Part shown: piece after piece, positions 1 through 11,460 of the stretch
Layout: each line of letters starts with the position of its first letter
How positions within the stretch are numbered: position 1 is the first letter of the stretch
Source of the DNA: Prosopocoilus inquinatus
Taxonomy: Eukaryota; Arthropoda; Insecta; Coleoptera; Lucanidae
Length of the DNA: 64,000 bases
Assembly: GCA_036172665.1 (NCBI GenBank)
Contig: CM069874.1
Location: 52,000,707 to 52,064,706 of the forward strand
Direction of reading: 5' to 3'
Program-made: the position numbers and the translations under genes
Notes under the pieces: model-generated
The model's input: only the letters and a program-made list of their open reading frames with translations
Told to the model about the DNA's origin: nothing
Databases searched by the model: none

Positions 1-1160
1 AGAACTGTAGCGGTTACTGCGTGCCGCATAAACTTCTCGAGCTTTGACTAGTTTATTGGTGTGTTTTTACAGGGCAGACGCGTTAAAGATTCGAAATTCA
101 CTTCATCATATTGTTATTTCCTCGTATATTTAACGAAAGCTTCTGCATAAAATCTTCCTAGGTCAGATCATCACATTAATCGAGCAGACAATAGTAGTAT
201 TCAATTCATAGCCATAATTGCTGGATGTTATAAAAATATGCTCGTTTTAATCAAGTGATCCACGGCATTCAGAAAGAATCACAAGGTCGCAGAATTTTGC
301 AAATTAATACCACACGACACATTGTGATTACATAACACCATATAATAAATATGAAACAGAACTGTTGCACTCTATGAATTAGCATCGACGCCGTCGCCTC
401 TCTTCCACGCCACGAGCGGGAGAAACGCGAACGAAAATAAGAAAACAAAAGCAACTCAGGTGAGACGTAGGTACGAGTTCTCATTAGTCGGTAGCCAATA
501 GGAAGTGTGAGGGCGTGGCCCCTCTTATTCCTTCAATTTATCATCCGCAACGGCGGTAAATTTTTTTTTTTTTGTTGGCGTTCTGCAGTGGATGATAAGG
601 TGAAATTACTACGTATGTACCGCGGTTCGTGATGAAATTATCAGGAAGAATCTCGAATGAATTTATGTGCTTCGGAATGTCATTAAAACTGACTGTTAAT
701 TAAATTGTGAACCTTTCATGCGCTAGAAAGTCAAACGTTTTCCTACTCCAATAGAAATTGGAAAATATGTAACAATAAAAGTAGGGAGTGCTCAATTGAA
801 AAGTTCGTCAAATAGGTTTTGATTTTTTGATGAAAGAAGATGATGAAGAACGATGTATCTGATAGTTGTCAAACAGTTTTCAGCCACGTCAATCACTGCA
901 TCTAGTGTATCTCGATTACTTATTAATGGATGAAGTTAAAAGTAGGTGCAAATACTCTGAGTAAAAGTTAGCATATAAAACTATATGGCGTTTTGGGTTG
1001 ATTTAATTCACTGCTTCACAGTATTAAAAGGCTGCTTAATGAACTTTTCAATAGTACACTCGATATGAAAAATTTTATCAAGTAGAGGAGTTATGTGTAT
1101 AAATAAAAATTTAAGGTATAAGGAAAAACTACATATCTGCACATCTTCATTTGAAGCAGT
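1..1160. other. Anonymous AT-rich DNA with one promoter-like patch
   Basis: No coding region, RNA gene or mobile element is recognisable here. At 493-520 a CCAAT-box sequence (GCCAATAGG) lies about 10 bases from a GC box of KLF/Sp1 type (GGGCGTGGCC). This pairing is typical of proximal promoters, but no first exon can be recognised on either side. The 71-codon minus-strand frame overlapping 269-484 has no recognisable domain and is probably chance. Confidence 0.4.
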
Positions 1161-1165
1161 GCAGA

Positions 1166-2745
1166 TGTACTATGATGATCAACAAAAACGATACCCCTGC
1201 AAGCAAAGTGCACCCTTTTGAACATTGGGCGGAGCCAACTCGGACATTAAAATTGTTACTCGAATCTGGTCCGCTGTAATTTTATTGCTTCGGTTAAATT
1301 TTGGGACGGCAATAATATTATTAGATTACCTGCATAAGCGTAATTCTTTTGAATACGACGGGAATACTTAATGAGATTTCGACAACGGTTTGCGATTTCT
1401 AGAGGAAATCCGTGTTTAATAAAAATAATATTTTTCTTAAAAATCATAGCATCTTATTAAACAATTTGTTTGATTCTTCAAACAGAAAGGTGTAAATCTT
1501 AATTTTCAGTCAATTTGAAACATTTATAATAAATATTGTGTTTTATAGAAATATTGGTTACTCATGGGAGGCTTAAGCTTCTTTGCAATCGTAAAACGAA
1601 TTCGTCGAATTCATTTCGTGTTGGAAAATAAATTTGCTGGGAACACAACAGGTATAGCAATGAGAGAGAGCATATGGAAAGCTAGTGTACGTATGAATGA
1701 GACAGATAGAGAACCAAACGCTCCGAACTGATTAACTAAATCGCCTTAAATATTCATTCGATTCTAATTTGTAGGAAAAGAAATAATTCTTTCCTTACAT
1801 TCTAAAAATAGATAATTGCCACGTAACTAAATATTATTACAGACAACTAATAATCTGTTGCATGCTTTTAGAGTGTAGATATGTATTGACTGCCAGTTAT
1901 CTGATTTACTATTTATTTAATTGATATAAATTTTTTAATTTTTAACGCTGGATTAAATAAATTTCTTATTACAAAATGTGCAATAATTTGTGACGTTAGG
2001 AACCAAGAAAAACGTGTTATCGAGAAGAACGAAACAATTTATAAAGGGCAATTTAACAGAAAAAAATGTATATTTTTTTTTTATTTAGACATTCGATATA
2101 ATAAATTCAATTCAATCTTTTATAAAACATAAATATCACGCAATTGTTTACCGTTTCGTTATTAGTCGCTTCACTAGAGTGAAAAAAATTAACAAGTTCA
2201 CGACTTCATTAATTTTTCACTGTTGACAAAACTATTAATCTACGCGGCAGTAAAAGTTGAACGAGTGTACAATTTTCATAATGCTAGAAAATTAAAAAAA
2301 ATTGTTGTACAAATTCAGTAGACAAGAATCTAGTACAATCATTACATGTGTGACATGTTTTTTCATCAGCAAATCATTGAATTATTTTCAATATGACATA
2401 CGATATGATATGATCGCATCAAAATGTAATCTTAATTATTCAAAGTTCTTTTGCTATAAGTATAAAGCACTTCGTTTTTCAGACTAACAAGAACTTGTTT
2501 GCTCATTTCAGAGATATCCAGTATAATATTATAAACGAAGTCACTTATTGCATGCACGTGTATGCATTCGTTTCTCTATGCATAATTTTTTCTAAATATT
2601 ATGCAATATATAATATATACTAATTTTCAAAATGTATATGCTTTCTGAAGCGCTAATTTTGTTGTTTTTTTATTCTTAAAAATGACGAATTCATGATTCA
2701 AAGAAAATCGGATGTGAGCGCTAATTTTACTGCCACTAAAAACGT
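1166..2745. repeat. Dispersed repeat, copy A
   Basis: About 1.6 kb that recurs in the same orientation at 58686-59598 plus 62580-62880, roughly 57 kb away. Matching blocks run from the TGTACTATGAT start, through a block around 1560-1750, to ACTGCCACTAAAAACGT at 2745. Divergence looks like several to about ten percent by eye, with indels: copy A has about 45 bases near 1375-1425 and about 150 bases near 1925-2090 that copy B lacks. No terminal inverted repeats were found, so the type of element is unknown. A short ATG frame at about 1563-1730 is kept in both copies. Confidence 0.8.
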
Positions 2746-3690
2746 ATAAGCACATTCACCAATTTCGTTTCCGCGTTTTCAGTTTATTAAACTCAAAATA
2801 CACAAGTTGCAAAATTATGATCTAGTAAAGCACAAAACAAAATACCTACAGAAAGCGCAGCGTTACAAAATTCAGTTATAACATTCTAACAGTAATGAGT
2901 ATTCTTAAATAAACTGTGCATAATATTTCTTATTTTTCGGCAAAAATAAACACGATCGTATCCGGACGGCAGGTACCAGGCCTGATCGTAGTCGACCAGT
3001 TAATTACTTCTCACAGCGGTTTCAGGGTAAGCAAATTGCCGAGTCGTATCGGTTTTAGTGAGCACCATAGTACAGTTACAATTTGTTGCAAATGTCTACA
3101 AAAATTTTAGAGGGGTGATAGTGACCCTTTATCTTCATGGTAACCAACATAACTGTGATTTTCGAATTTGTTTTGGCTTTTATGCCCGTCACTTATGTCG
3201 CAGTACATCAAGACTAGATTTTGAAAAGTGAAAGAATCGTAATTTTATTTAATTTTAGCACTTTTCTTAATTTATCTCTATCTTTATTTGAAGAAATGTT
3301 CAAAAATAAATAAAAGCACTTTCTTAAGGCACTTTTCAGTTGTCTACACAGACCGTTAACGTTATTAAACATAACCTAACAAAGCATAATTCTTTGTTGT
3401 TAACCTTAAAGCGGTAAGTTATGAATAGCAAATAAAAATTTTATTTTATTTAATTAAAATCATGTAAGTATGCATTATGTATTATTTAACACAGAAAAAT
3501 ATTAAGAGCCATTTTATTTTAAAAATAGACTCAGCGTACTAAACTGACTTTTCTGAGCATACTACTGCAAAATTAACAGTTTAGAATAGTTTTTCTTATG
3601 TGTATCACTGAGAGAATTTATTCTCGTATTATTACAACAATTAATACATCGAGTCATTTTTTAACACGGATTCGAATAAAGCGTTCGTAC
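2746..3690. other. Anonymous AT-rich interval
   Basis: Nothing coding or repetitive is recognised. It lies between dispersed repeat copy A and the Harbinger Myb-like frame, so part of it may be an unrecognised end of the Harbinger element. Confidence 0.4.
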
Positions 3691-3751
3691 ATTTTTCTGG
3701 GTGTACGCAATTTTTAGGCATGTAGCTTTATTTTTGGTTTTAGGTTTTATA

Positions 3752-4000
3752 ATGTCTGTGAAAAAGGGGAATAAATTGGAAATGTTGAAAGAAATACGCG
3801 AAGCTACAGATGTCTTGTTTGGCGCGTTTTCTGCGAATGTTACCAAAGAGGACAAAATAAAGAAATGGAAGGATATTCATGTGATAGCCCAAGCTTTTGG
3901 TATTGTCCCTGCCGATAAAGATTTTAAGTATACTAGAGATACATTCTGGCAAAATATCCGAAAAAATGCAATGATAGGTGGTTTTATACAGCTTCTATAA
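3752..4000 (+). pseudogene. Myb/SANT-like protein of a PIF/Harbinger element (fragment)
   Basis: This is a short frame starting MSVKKGNKLEMLKEI and ending after RDTFWQNIRKNAM. It has the charge and aromatic pattern of the Myb/SANT-like DNA-binding proteins that are the second gene of PIF/Harbinger transposons, with the tryptophans of KKWKDI and FWQNI spaced as in such helices. In that family the protein binds the element ends and helps the transposase. I prefer the ATG at 3752 because the in-frame ATG at 3701 only adds a hydrophobic, unrelated stretch. At about 83 codons it is shorter than usual and stops just before the foldback insertion at about 4150, so it is probably truncated. A HARBI1-like transposase lies convergently at 4514-5437, the usual two-gene arrangement. 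The call rests on pattern and context and is moderate. Confidence 0.5.
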
Positions 4001-4151
4001 ATGATTCATTGCACATAGGAGGCGTTGGAATGTTCCGCATTTTTGTCATTTTTCTGATACTGCATTTCTGACAGCTGTTTGTCAATTTGACAGAAATATT
4101 CGTCGGTGTGTTGCTTCTTTCGTTGCGGATGTATAGCCTTCTACTATACAG

Positions 4152-4622
4152 AGCGAGTCGGCAGGCATGAACCAAGCGGTAGGACTATATTCTACCCGTC
4201 AATATAAGAGAAAAAAACCTAAAAGTTGTAATCCGATTTTCATTTGTTTTCGAGTTATAACGTTTTAATAAAATACCTTACATAATATTTTTTTCTCAAT
4301 TGAAATATTCAGATCAAAAGATTCGCTAGTATACAAACGCAGTTTTTTTAACGAAATTTCAATATTTCAGAGTAGCGCAGTTTTTAAACTGTGTATTTAG
4401 GTAATGCAGAACATCAAAATATCTAAGTAATATTTGAATATTTGAAAACAAACTTCAATTGCTTTCAAATAAGCTGTATAAAAAATATTAAGTACGATAT
4501 TTTTGTTAAAACGCTACAACTCGAAAACAAATGAAAATCGAATAACAACTTTTGGTTTTTTTTTTCTCGTATATTGACGGTAGAATGCACTCCTACAGTT
4601 TGGTTCATTCCTCCCGATTCCT
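4152..4622. mobile_element. Foldback/MITE insertion inside the Harbinger element
   Basis: Two imperfect inverted arms, about 4152-4300 and 4465-4622, share blocks such as ATGAACCAA, ATTCTACC, CGTCAATATA and GATTTTCATTTGTTTTCGAG. The right outer edge falls exactly where the Harbinger transposase loses homology to its family (about 4618), so this element appears to have inserted into the transposase gene. Its sequence supplies the last about 33 codons of the present frame. No clear target duplication was identified. Confidence 0.75.
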
Positions 4623-5437
4623 ACAGAATTTTCTACTAGTCTTCGTGTAGATTTATGCTTCCTATTAAATCTTGCAACAGCTGGATCCTCCACATTTCGA
4701 CCTGTAGGAGTTATCAGCCATTCTAACAAAGGATATCCCGAGTCTCCTAAAATAATTGCACCTTCTACAGGGCGCCACCCTCCTTGCATAAGTCGATATA
4801 ATGAACTATTCCTGAGAATTCTACTATCATGAACGCTTCCTGGCCATTTAGCGCTGATATAGTAAAATGTACAGTCTGGCCCACAAACAACCATACAATT
4901 CAAGGAATGCTTTCCGTGTCGATCAACAAACTGTGGTTCATTTTGATGCGGTGCATCAATATTAATCAGAGTTCCATCTACACGGCCAATGACATTTGGC
5001 ATTTGTGCAATTCTATAAAATTTCTGCACTACCTCTACTGTATTATCTGGCCAATCTAGTACAGGAGGGAACAGGATCTCATTTACTGCTTTTACTACAG
5101 TATGAACAACTCGACAAACAGTGGATTTATCTACCCCGTGCATGTCAGAAATACCATGATACTGCCCTCCATTTCCAAGCCAATGCAGAGTAATACACAA
5201 CCGTTGTTTAGAAGAAAGTGCATGATTTCTTGCTGTTTGACATGTCAATCTACCACCAATCACATTTAACAATTCCTCAAGCTTTATCATGGACATTCGA
5301 AAGCGTTCATTGACCTCAAAATTACTCGGAAATGTACAATTAATTCTTGCCCTAAATGTTCTTGCTCTGCGTTGAATAATATTCCTCGCGTCCTGTTGCT
5401 GCAGATCATCATCTTCATCAGAAAAACTACTCCACAT
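4514..5437 (-). pseudogene. PIF/Harbinger transposase (HARBI1-like), 3' end replaced
   Basis: This 307-codon frame is a DDE transposase of the PIF/Harbinger superfamily (HARBI1/DDE_Tnp_4 type), the enzyme that cuts and pastes the element at TTA-like targets. N-terminal helical DNA-binding part: about residues 45-120 (GVDKSTVCRVV). Catalytic residues visible: D154 in GRVDGTLI, D232 in LGDSGYPLL and E269 in RRLVENSVG. Normal family sequence after the glutamate (LKxRF and the C-terminal helix) is missing: homology ends near residue 273 (about 4618) and the rest, ending KPKVVIRFSFVFEL, is read from the inserted foldback arm. The protein therefore keeps a full triad but lacks its C-terminus and is very unlikely to work. 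No stop or frameshift occurs before the junction, so the insertion may have been the killing event. The Myb-like partner lies downstream in opposite orientation. Confidence 0.85.
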
Positions 5438-6009
5438 ATTCTGTAATTGAATTAAATGTAATTTTGTAAAAAAATAACACGCCTAACGAGGTACGTTTAA
5501 TATGCATTACAATTTTACTATTGTATGTAGAAATGTAATTTGTCACCAGTAAATCTCTTCGGAAACGCTTGTAAAATAATAAGAATTCTCCTGTAAGATT
5601 GTAAGTTTCATAGGGACTTACAAATTTGTACTTTTTATTTATGCAACGCCTGCAACCGGAATTTTTACAAATTGTAAAGAAATATCACCTGTAATTTGTA
5701 AATGTACTTTTATGCAATAGGCCCCAGGACGTCCCATTTTTAACCGAATTGCCCTTTCTTTTAGCTTTGTGTCCCGTTGTCTCCACATAGCATTTATTTT
5801 TAACCAATTCATTTTCATTTTATTCGTCTCACTTGATGTACAATAAATTGTAACAGAGTGTGGCGTGTCAAGAGAGAAATAGAAATAAAAATTGTTAATT
5901 AAACATACGAAAATTGTCACAAAACTTAATAAATCTTTGTAAAATACATAAAATACACATGAACAAATTTAACACATAACATATTACTAGAATATTGAGT
6001 TAGGTACGT
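5438..6009. other. Interval between Harbinger and LINE fragment
   Basis: No feature could be supported. A 93-codon minus-strand frame at 5639-5920 includes a lysine/arginine-rich helix (NWLKINAMWRQRDTKLKERA) but resembles no family I can name. Part of this stretch may be Harbinger flank. Confidence 0.35.
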
Positions 6010-6560
6010 TTAGACAACTGAATAATATGCTTTCTCTATTAACAGAGCTTTCAGTTTTTTCCTGAAAACATTTAAACTAATATTACGAAAACCCACTTTT
6101 TTATCAATTTTATTTAAGCATTTTAAACCTGCGTATAATGGGCCCCGTTGTACAACTGTAAGACTATTATAGGGTAAACGGAACTCATCATGTTGTCGAG
6201 TAAAATAACTATGATAGTCTGAACTTTTTTTAGAAGTTTCACCTGTTTTGACATAAACTATCAAATTATAAATACACATTGAAATTAATGTGGGAATTCG
6301 TAGGTTGATGAACCACTTTTTACAGCTTTCTGTTCTACGATAGTTAATCATAGTTCTATCACTTTTTTTGCTGAATTTCCGCAAAAAATTATTCCATATG
6401 TCAATATAGAGTGAATTAGTCCAAAATACAATGTCCTGAGAACGTTGAAAGTAACCGTATTGCGCATTTTATAAAAAAGGAAAATATAACGACTTAATTT
6501 AGTTTGTAGTTCTGCTATAAATAAAATAAATGTCATAATTTTGTTTTCATTCATAAACAA
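6010..6560 (-). pseudogene. C-terminal fragment of a LINE reverse transcriptase
   Basis: Two overlapping minus-strand frames (6348-6560 and 6010-6384, offset by a frameshift) together read as the region after the polymerase domain of a non-LTR retrotransposon ORF2. The first carries MRNTVTFNVLRTLYFGLIHS followed by ILTYGIIFCGNS, the thumb-region signature of jockey/CR1-group enzymes. The second carries FTRQHDEFRLPYNSLTVVQR and the terminal LLIEKAYYS. The endonuclease and the YxDD part are absent, as expected for a heavily 5'-truncated insertion. The frameshift shows it is dead. It differs in sequence from the LINEs at 31722-34176 and 59599-62579. Confidence 0.75.
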
Positions 6561-6755
6561 TTACACTTATTTATCATTTCATCACGCTTTAAAGACAAAC
6601 TTCTGTAAAAATGAAACAGCTTACGATTTATAAATTAAAATTCGAATACGAAGTGAGAAAATAGGAGAAATTATCTCTTGCAGAAAGGTTATATCGCTAA
6701 CACTCAATTTCTCGAACTGTTTCATCTTGAGGTTTAAATCTGTAAAATTCGAGTA

Positions 6756-7463
6756 CACAGATAAAAATTTTGCGCAGTTTAAGGAGTAAGTAGTTAAACG
6801 TTATACCAAAACAGTAAAAATTTCATCTAAAGTAGTAAAGACTATTTTTTTATTTTGTCAAAGTAACTCCTTTTGATGTATATTTAACTACTGGTATGGT
6901 ACTTACAAATTTTGAATATACGAAACGGATAAATATCACCACATATTACACTTTTGGTTGAAAATAAATTTAACACATGTACGTGTTAAAATATTTCTGA
7001 ATCGGTGAGGATGTAATTCATTTTAGGAGAAAAATATTATTTTAACAACAAAATGGTGTCAAGAAGTTCCAAAAGCATTCTGTTATACATTTATGTGTTA
7101 GAGTCTCACCTAAAAATTAAAATGTAATACTTATAGGTAGTTAATCTGATAAATGGTTAACTTGGTAAAGGTGCAATTTAACACCATTAAAGTGCAATAT
7201 TAACACCGTTCAAGTGCAAAGTATAACTTCAACTCCCTAAAAGAATATTTGTAACACTCGTAAAATGTAATTTTAACACCATTAAAAGTGTAACTGCAAC
7301 TCCTTGAAAGAATAATTTCAACATCTTTGTGTAGTCAAACTAACACCTTTCACTCCTTCAAATTTTAACATTTTTGTGTTTAACTACTTGTGCAAATGGA
7401 CGCGAGAGAACTACGAAAAAGAGTTAAACCGGTGTTAAATCTAACACCGCATTTTTAACTGTG
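6756..7463. mobile_element. MITE with TA duplication and internal TTAACACC repeats
   Basis: Terminal inverted repeats CACAGATAAAAAT and (at the right end) ATTTTTAACTGTG are flanked on both sides by TA (6754-6755 and 7464-7465), as in Tc1/mariner-type elements. The 708-bp interior has no coding frame. At 7165-7340 it holds two diverged copies of a roughly 110-bp unit with recurrent AACACCATTAAAGTG and CAACTCC(C/T)T(A/T)AAAGAATA motifs, and TAACACC occurs about eight times overall. Classification rests on the ends and the TA duplication. Confidence 0.75.
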
Positions 7464-7778
7464 TAGTCTTCCATTCGAAAAACCTGAAATTTGATTTGTA
7501 ACTCAATAAAGAGACATTTTTTTATAGTTGAAAGCAATTTGGAGCTGTGCAAAATGCAAACTTTTGTTAAGAAAGTTCTTTTGGTAAAATATAACGTCCA
7601 ATTATTATTGTAGTACTGAGTGGCTGTGGAATAAAACAGATACAGACTATCAAATAAAAATTAAATTCTTTTTTACGATTTAATGTTTGATTGCAGTTTA
7701 AAACCATAATATAAATATTTGAGGTTGTTTAATTCCATAACCATCCATCACTACAATAACTGATGGACGCCCGTTATA

Positions 7779-8673
7779 CAGGGTGTTCTTTTACTGTGTG
7801 CAAATGTTTAAACCTGTAATATATCACCACAAACAGCAACCATTGAACTCATATGTTCTTAATGAAATTTTAATAGTTTTCGAGAAAAATACACTGGCAG
7901 ATTTTCACTAAACCATTTGAGAACTACTGGCATAGCTAAAAGTGGAACGCGGCCGTCTCTTCAATTATGACCCGAAGCCGAAGTAGGCCAGGGTCGATCA
8001 GTACTTCACATGATTTTGAGCACGAACGACGTAAATAAGCCGCTCCCATCAGCTGGTCAGCTAAGTAATTACAAGTTGAAGTATTTTTTAATTAAAATCT
8101 AGTGCAATTCAAGAAGCTGTAGTTCGTAATTGTCGAACAAATTAAAAGCGAGATACAAAGAAATTGTAATTTCTTATTCCATATTATTTTTAATAGACTT
8201 ATAAAAATTTGACTTTACTTGTTTTCATGGACCGTAAGCAGTAATACTTTCATAGCTAGCAGCGAGATTACAGTAAAATTTATTTACGTAAAAGGGTGAA
8301 GGAGGAACATTTTTAACGCGCTTGCCTAATTGGTGCATAATTTTCGGATTTCTTCGTCGATATTTGACATCGTAAAACATATTTCTTCGCCCAGTTAATT
8401 AAAATTTTAAATAAAATAATAAACGATATCAGTGATTATTATTACGAAATGCTGCGTTGAAGATCGAGTGTGGTATCGATGGGCGTGTTTATACCGAGAG
8501 GAAAGCGAAGTTAACCTTCCTATCTTTTTCGCACATTTCAGCAGTTCTAAACAAGTGGTCCATCCGAATTTTTTTGCTATCGTACGGTAGCCATCAAAAA
8601 ATATCCGCAGAAGGTAGAATTTCGTGTACTTATACTGAGGTTTTTTATTTGCACACAGTAAAAGCACATCCTG
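7779..8673. mobile_element. TIR element, CAGGGTGTTC family 1
   Basis: Left end CAGGGTGTTCTTTTACTGTG and right end (reverse complement CAGGATGTGCTTTTACTGTG) form an approximately 27-bp inverted repeat flanked by TA at 7777-7778 and 8674-8675. The 895-bp interior has no recognisable gene. Its right half (8228-8650) recurs at 9195-9626. It is probably a non-autonomous Tc1/mariner-like element. Confidence 0.75.
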
Positions 8674-9194
8674 TATAATAGGAGCGTTCATACTGCACAT
8701 TTTAAATATCTTTTCGTTTATATACAGGGTACACAAACATTCTAAAAATATTAATGTTGTTTTTTTTTTTAAGAGAAACGCCCCATTTTGATTTCATTTT
8801 TAAATTCTATTCTATTGTAAGTTCACTTGAGAATTCACTTGAGTAATTTTCATGTAATATCTGCCGTACTTAAGTAAGATTCGGGTCAAAAATTCGTACT
8901 TTCTAAACCGCTACTTTTGAAAAGTATTTAGGGGAGGAAGGTACCCAGTGAGACATCACCTGCATAACTTGGATTTACCGCTTACTTTGGGTTTCCCCTG
9001 GACCTCTGTGATCGTTTTACAATAAATTGCTGTCAATAATTTTTTTGCTCTGTGGTGGTAACTACGAAAAATGTCTAAAATAGTTGATTTTTAAAGGTAA
9101 AGAGTAACTTATAAACTACTTTTTACGGTTGTCTCTTATATGATTAAAAAACATTTATAGAATTCGCATTTGTACTATCCTCTACTTTTTTCCG
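8674..9194. other. Interval between two copies of the same element
   Basis: No gene is seen. A lone TATACAGGGTACACAAAC at about 8723-8740 resembles the end of another CAGGG-type element, but no partner end was found. Confidence 0.4.
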
Positions 9195-9626
9195 TGGACC
9201 GTAAGTAGTAATACTTTCATAGCTAGCAGCGAGATTACAGTAAAAGTTTATTTACGTAAAAGGGTGAAGGAAGAACATTTTTAACGCGCTTGTCTAATTG
9301 GTGCATAAACTTTCGGATTTATTCGTCGATAGTTGATATCGTAAAACATATTACTTCACTGAGTGAATTAAAATTTTAAATAAAATAATTAATAAACGAT
9401 ATCAGTGATTGTTATTATGAAACTCTGCGTTGAACATCGAGTGTGGTATCGGTGAGCGTGTTCATGCCGAGAAGAAGGCGTCGTTGCCTATATATTTTTT
9501 TCTCACACATTTCAGTAGTTCCAAACAAGTGGTCCATCCGAATTTTTTTGGCTATGATATGGTAGCCACTAAAATAAATCCGCAGGAGGTAGCATTTCGT
9601 GTACTTATACTGAGATTTTTTATTTA
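9195..9626. repeat. Partial second copy of the 7779-8673 element
   Basis: About 430 bases run from TGGACCGTAAG to TTATACTGAGATTTTTTATTT. They match 8228-8650 in direct orientation with scattered substitutions and small indels. The terminal inverted repeat is missing, so this is an end-deleted copy, and its internal frames (9430-9699 and the equivalent 8457-8678) are not conserved as protein. Confidence 0.85.
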
Positions 9627-9950
9627 TTTACTGTACAAAATGCCATTTCCGTATTTCCTCGGAACTTTGGGACACCGTCCCGTTATTTTCATTTTCTAAA
9701 AATGAGAAAGAGAATCATAAGAAAAAATAAGAGAGAGGTGTCGAATCAATAACTAAAAAATTAACATCGTGTCATATCATTGATGAAAATCACAACTTTT
9801 TTTACATGAGCTCTACGTTTTAGGCTACCTCGTTTCTTGTATGTATAATAAATATTTAGAACATTAAACAAGAAATAGGGTAGTATAAAACGCCCCGTAA
9901 TTGAACAATTAAACAATATTGCATTTTATTGTTTACAATCGCACACTCTC
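9627..9950. other. Anonymous AT-rich interval
   Basis: Nothing recognisable is seen. Confidence 0.4.
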
Positions 9951-9957
9951 AGCTTGA

Positions 9958-10210
9958 ATACGTCCATTAGTGCGGTGTAATTAATTATTTATTTTAATGA
10001 TGAATGAAGCTGAGGAACGTCCGCCTTTTTGAAGTGCGCGTTTCCTCACTTAAATAATTAAATCTGTAATCAAGCTGATTGCTCACCACACCGCCGCTGT
10101 CCACGACATTAAAACGTGCAACTTAATTAATTAAATGATTAAAACAACCTCAAGCACATATAATATATTTCATCGCCCTTCCGTCATTAATTAGCTTACG
10201 CAATTAGAAG
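9958..10210. promoter_or_regulatory. Cluster of TAATTA homeodomain-type sites (tentative)
   Basis: TAATTAATTA, TTTTAATGATG, AATAATTAAAT, TTAATTAATTAAATGATTAA and CATTAATTAGC fall within 250 bases, mixed with non-repetitive GC-richer words (GCGCGTTTCCTC, CACCGCCGCTG). The density is suggestive of an insect cis-regulatory module, but AT-rich DNA produces such sites easily. There is no nearby host gene to link it to. Confidence 0.25.
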
Positions 10211-11460
10211 AAACGTATTACAAACTATATATTACTACACGTCTGTCTGTGTGTAGAATACATTTTTCCTACGCCCCGTATAATTCGTCGCCGCGCAATA
10301 AATTCACGCGGAATTAAAAAATACAAATTAGATGTTACGTTGAGAACAAAGAAGTCGTAATTACCGACGACGATAACATCAAAGCTGCGATGAAAGAGAG
10401 AAAATAATGAAGTTTTAATTAACATTTATATGTATTTTAAGGGAACGGAACAAACGGGTATTTAATTTTTATTCCTCTTCTCAATTCCAAGCATTTTTAA
10501 ATTTAAATTATACTAATCCAGAATAAATTTCGCCCTATGGCTAAGTAGAACATCAGTTAGGAGGATTTCAACCTTTTTATGTAAAAATGCAGCGAGCTAT
10601 GTAAACGATATGTGTAAAGTACATCAGATATCACAGTTAATTTTTTGTTTAGTTCTAGAGAGATAATAAGCGTAAACAAAACAATAGGGTTTGCTACCTA
10701 CCTGAGCAGAAGGAAGATGGGTGCTGAGGAAATTACATACAGCATCGCCAGCATCTCCAGTCGTGACGGTTGTGGGTATTAACAAACTCGTCAAAAATTG
10801 AGCGCATCTAATCTTCATCAGAGACGAGGAGAGGAATAAGGTACGGAAAAAGGAAATGAGATAAATTGTGGAACAATAATTCAATCCCAACATTCATGGC
10901 AATCAATTGCTACGTGCTTCGCAGCAAGCGACTATCTCGCGCGTGGTGTTTGTCTCGATCGGGACGGTCGAACCTACCTGTGTGAAGATGGAGGATATTC
11001 TTTCGCAAAGTAGTGCCCAGCTCAGGGAGACGGTCGTGGGTAATGGGTTACGCGGCGAGATAGCCGTAACGATATTCTCCCGAGAGTGGGGGCGGGGAGA
11101 GAGAGAGAGGGCGCCACCTAGCGTAGCTTTGCGAGGGAGTGAGCTACCAAATACCTCACTAGGAAAATATTTGGGGGCCACAGTGAGATTCAACACTAAA
11201 GGTCCCAGGATCTTGTTCAAAAACCTAAATGGTTCGTTTTCCCCCAAGTTAAATCCCCAAGTATTAACAAAAAAAAAATAAAATAAAATAAAATAAAAGG
11301 CCAAACCCGTGCTGGTATAGAACAATATATAATGAGGAAGCTGTTGTGCTATACAGACCGAAAATATAAAATAAATAATAAGAGCTACAAAAATAAAGGC
11401 GTCGAGCGGGCAAAACACCGCCGTAATAAAATAATGCGCCAACAAATAAAACAAACGTGA
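10211..11460. other. Mostly anonymous DNA with a GAGA/GC-box patch
   Basis: The GC content rises at about 10900. At 11085-11118 a GC box (GGGGGCGGGG) abuts a (GA)n run, a combination seen at insect promoters. On the minus strand, CAG|GTAGGT-like donor sequences occur at about 10987 and 10700, so a host exon or another retroelement is possible. Translations show no recognised domain. No gene is called. Confidence 0.3.

Noticed and set aside
5639..5920. 93-codon minus-strand frame near the Harbinger transposase
   Set aside because: A basic helix is visible, but there is no family resemblance and no link to the element could be shown.
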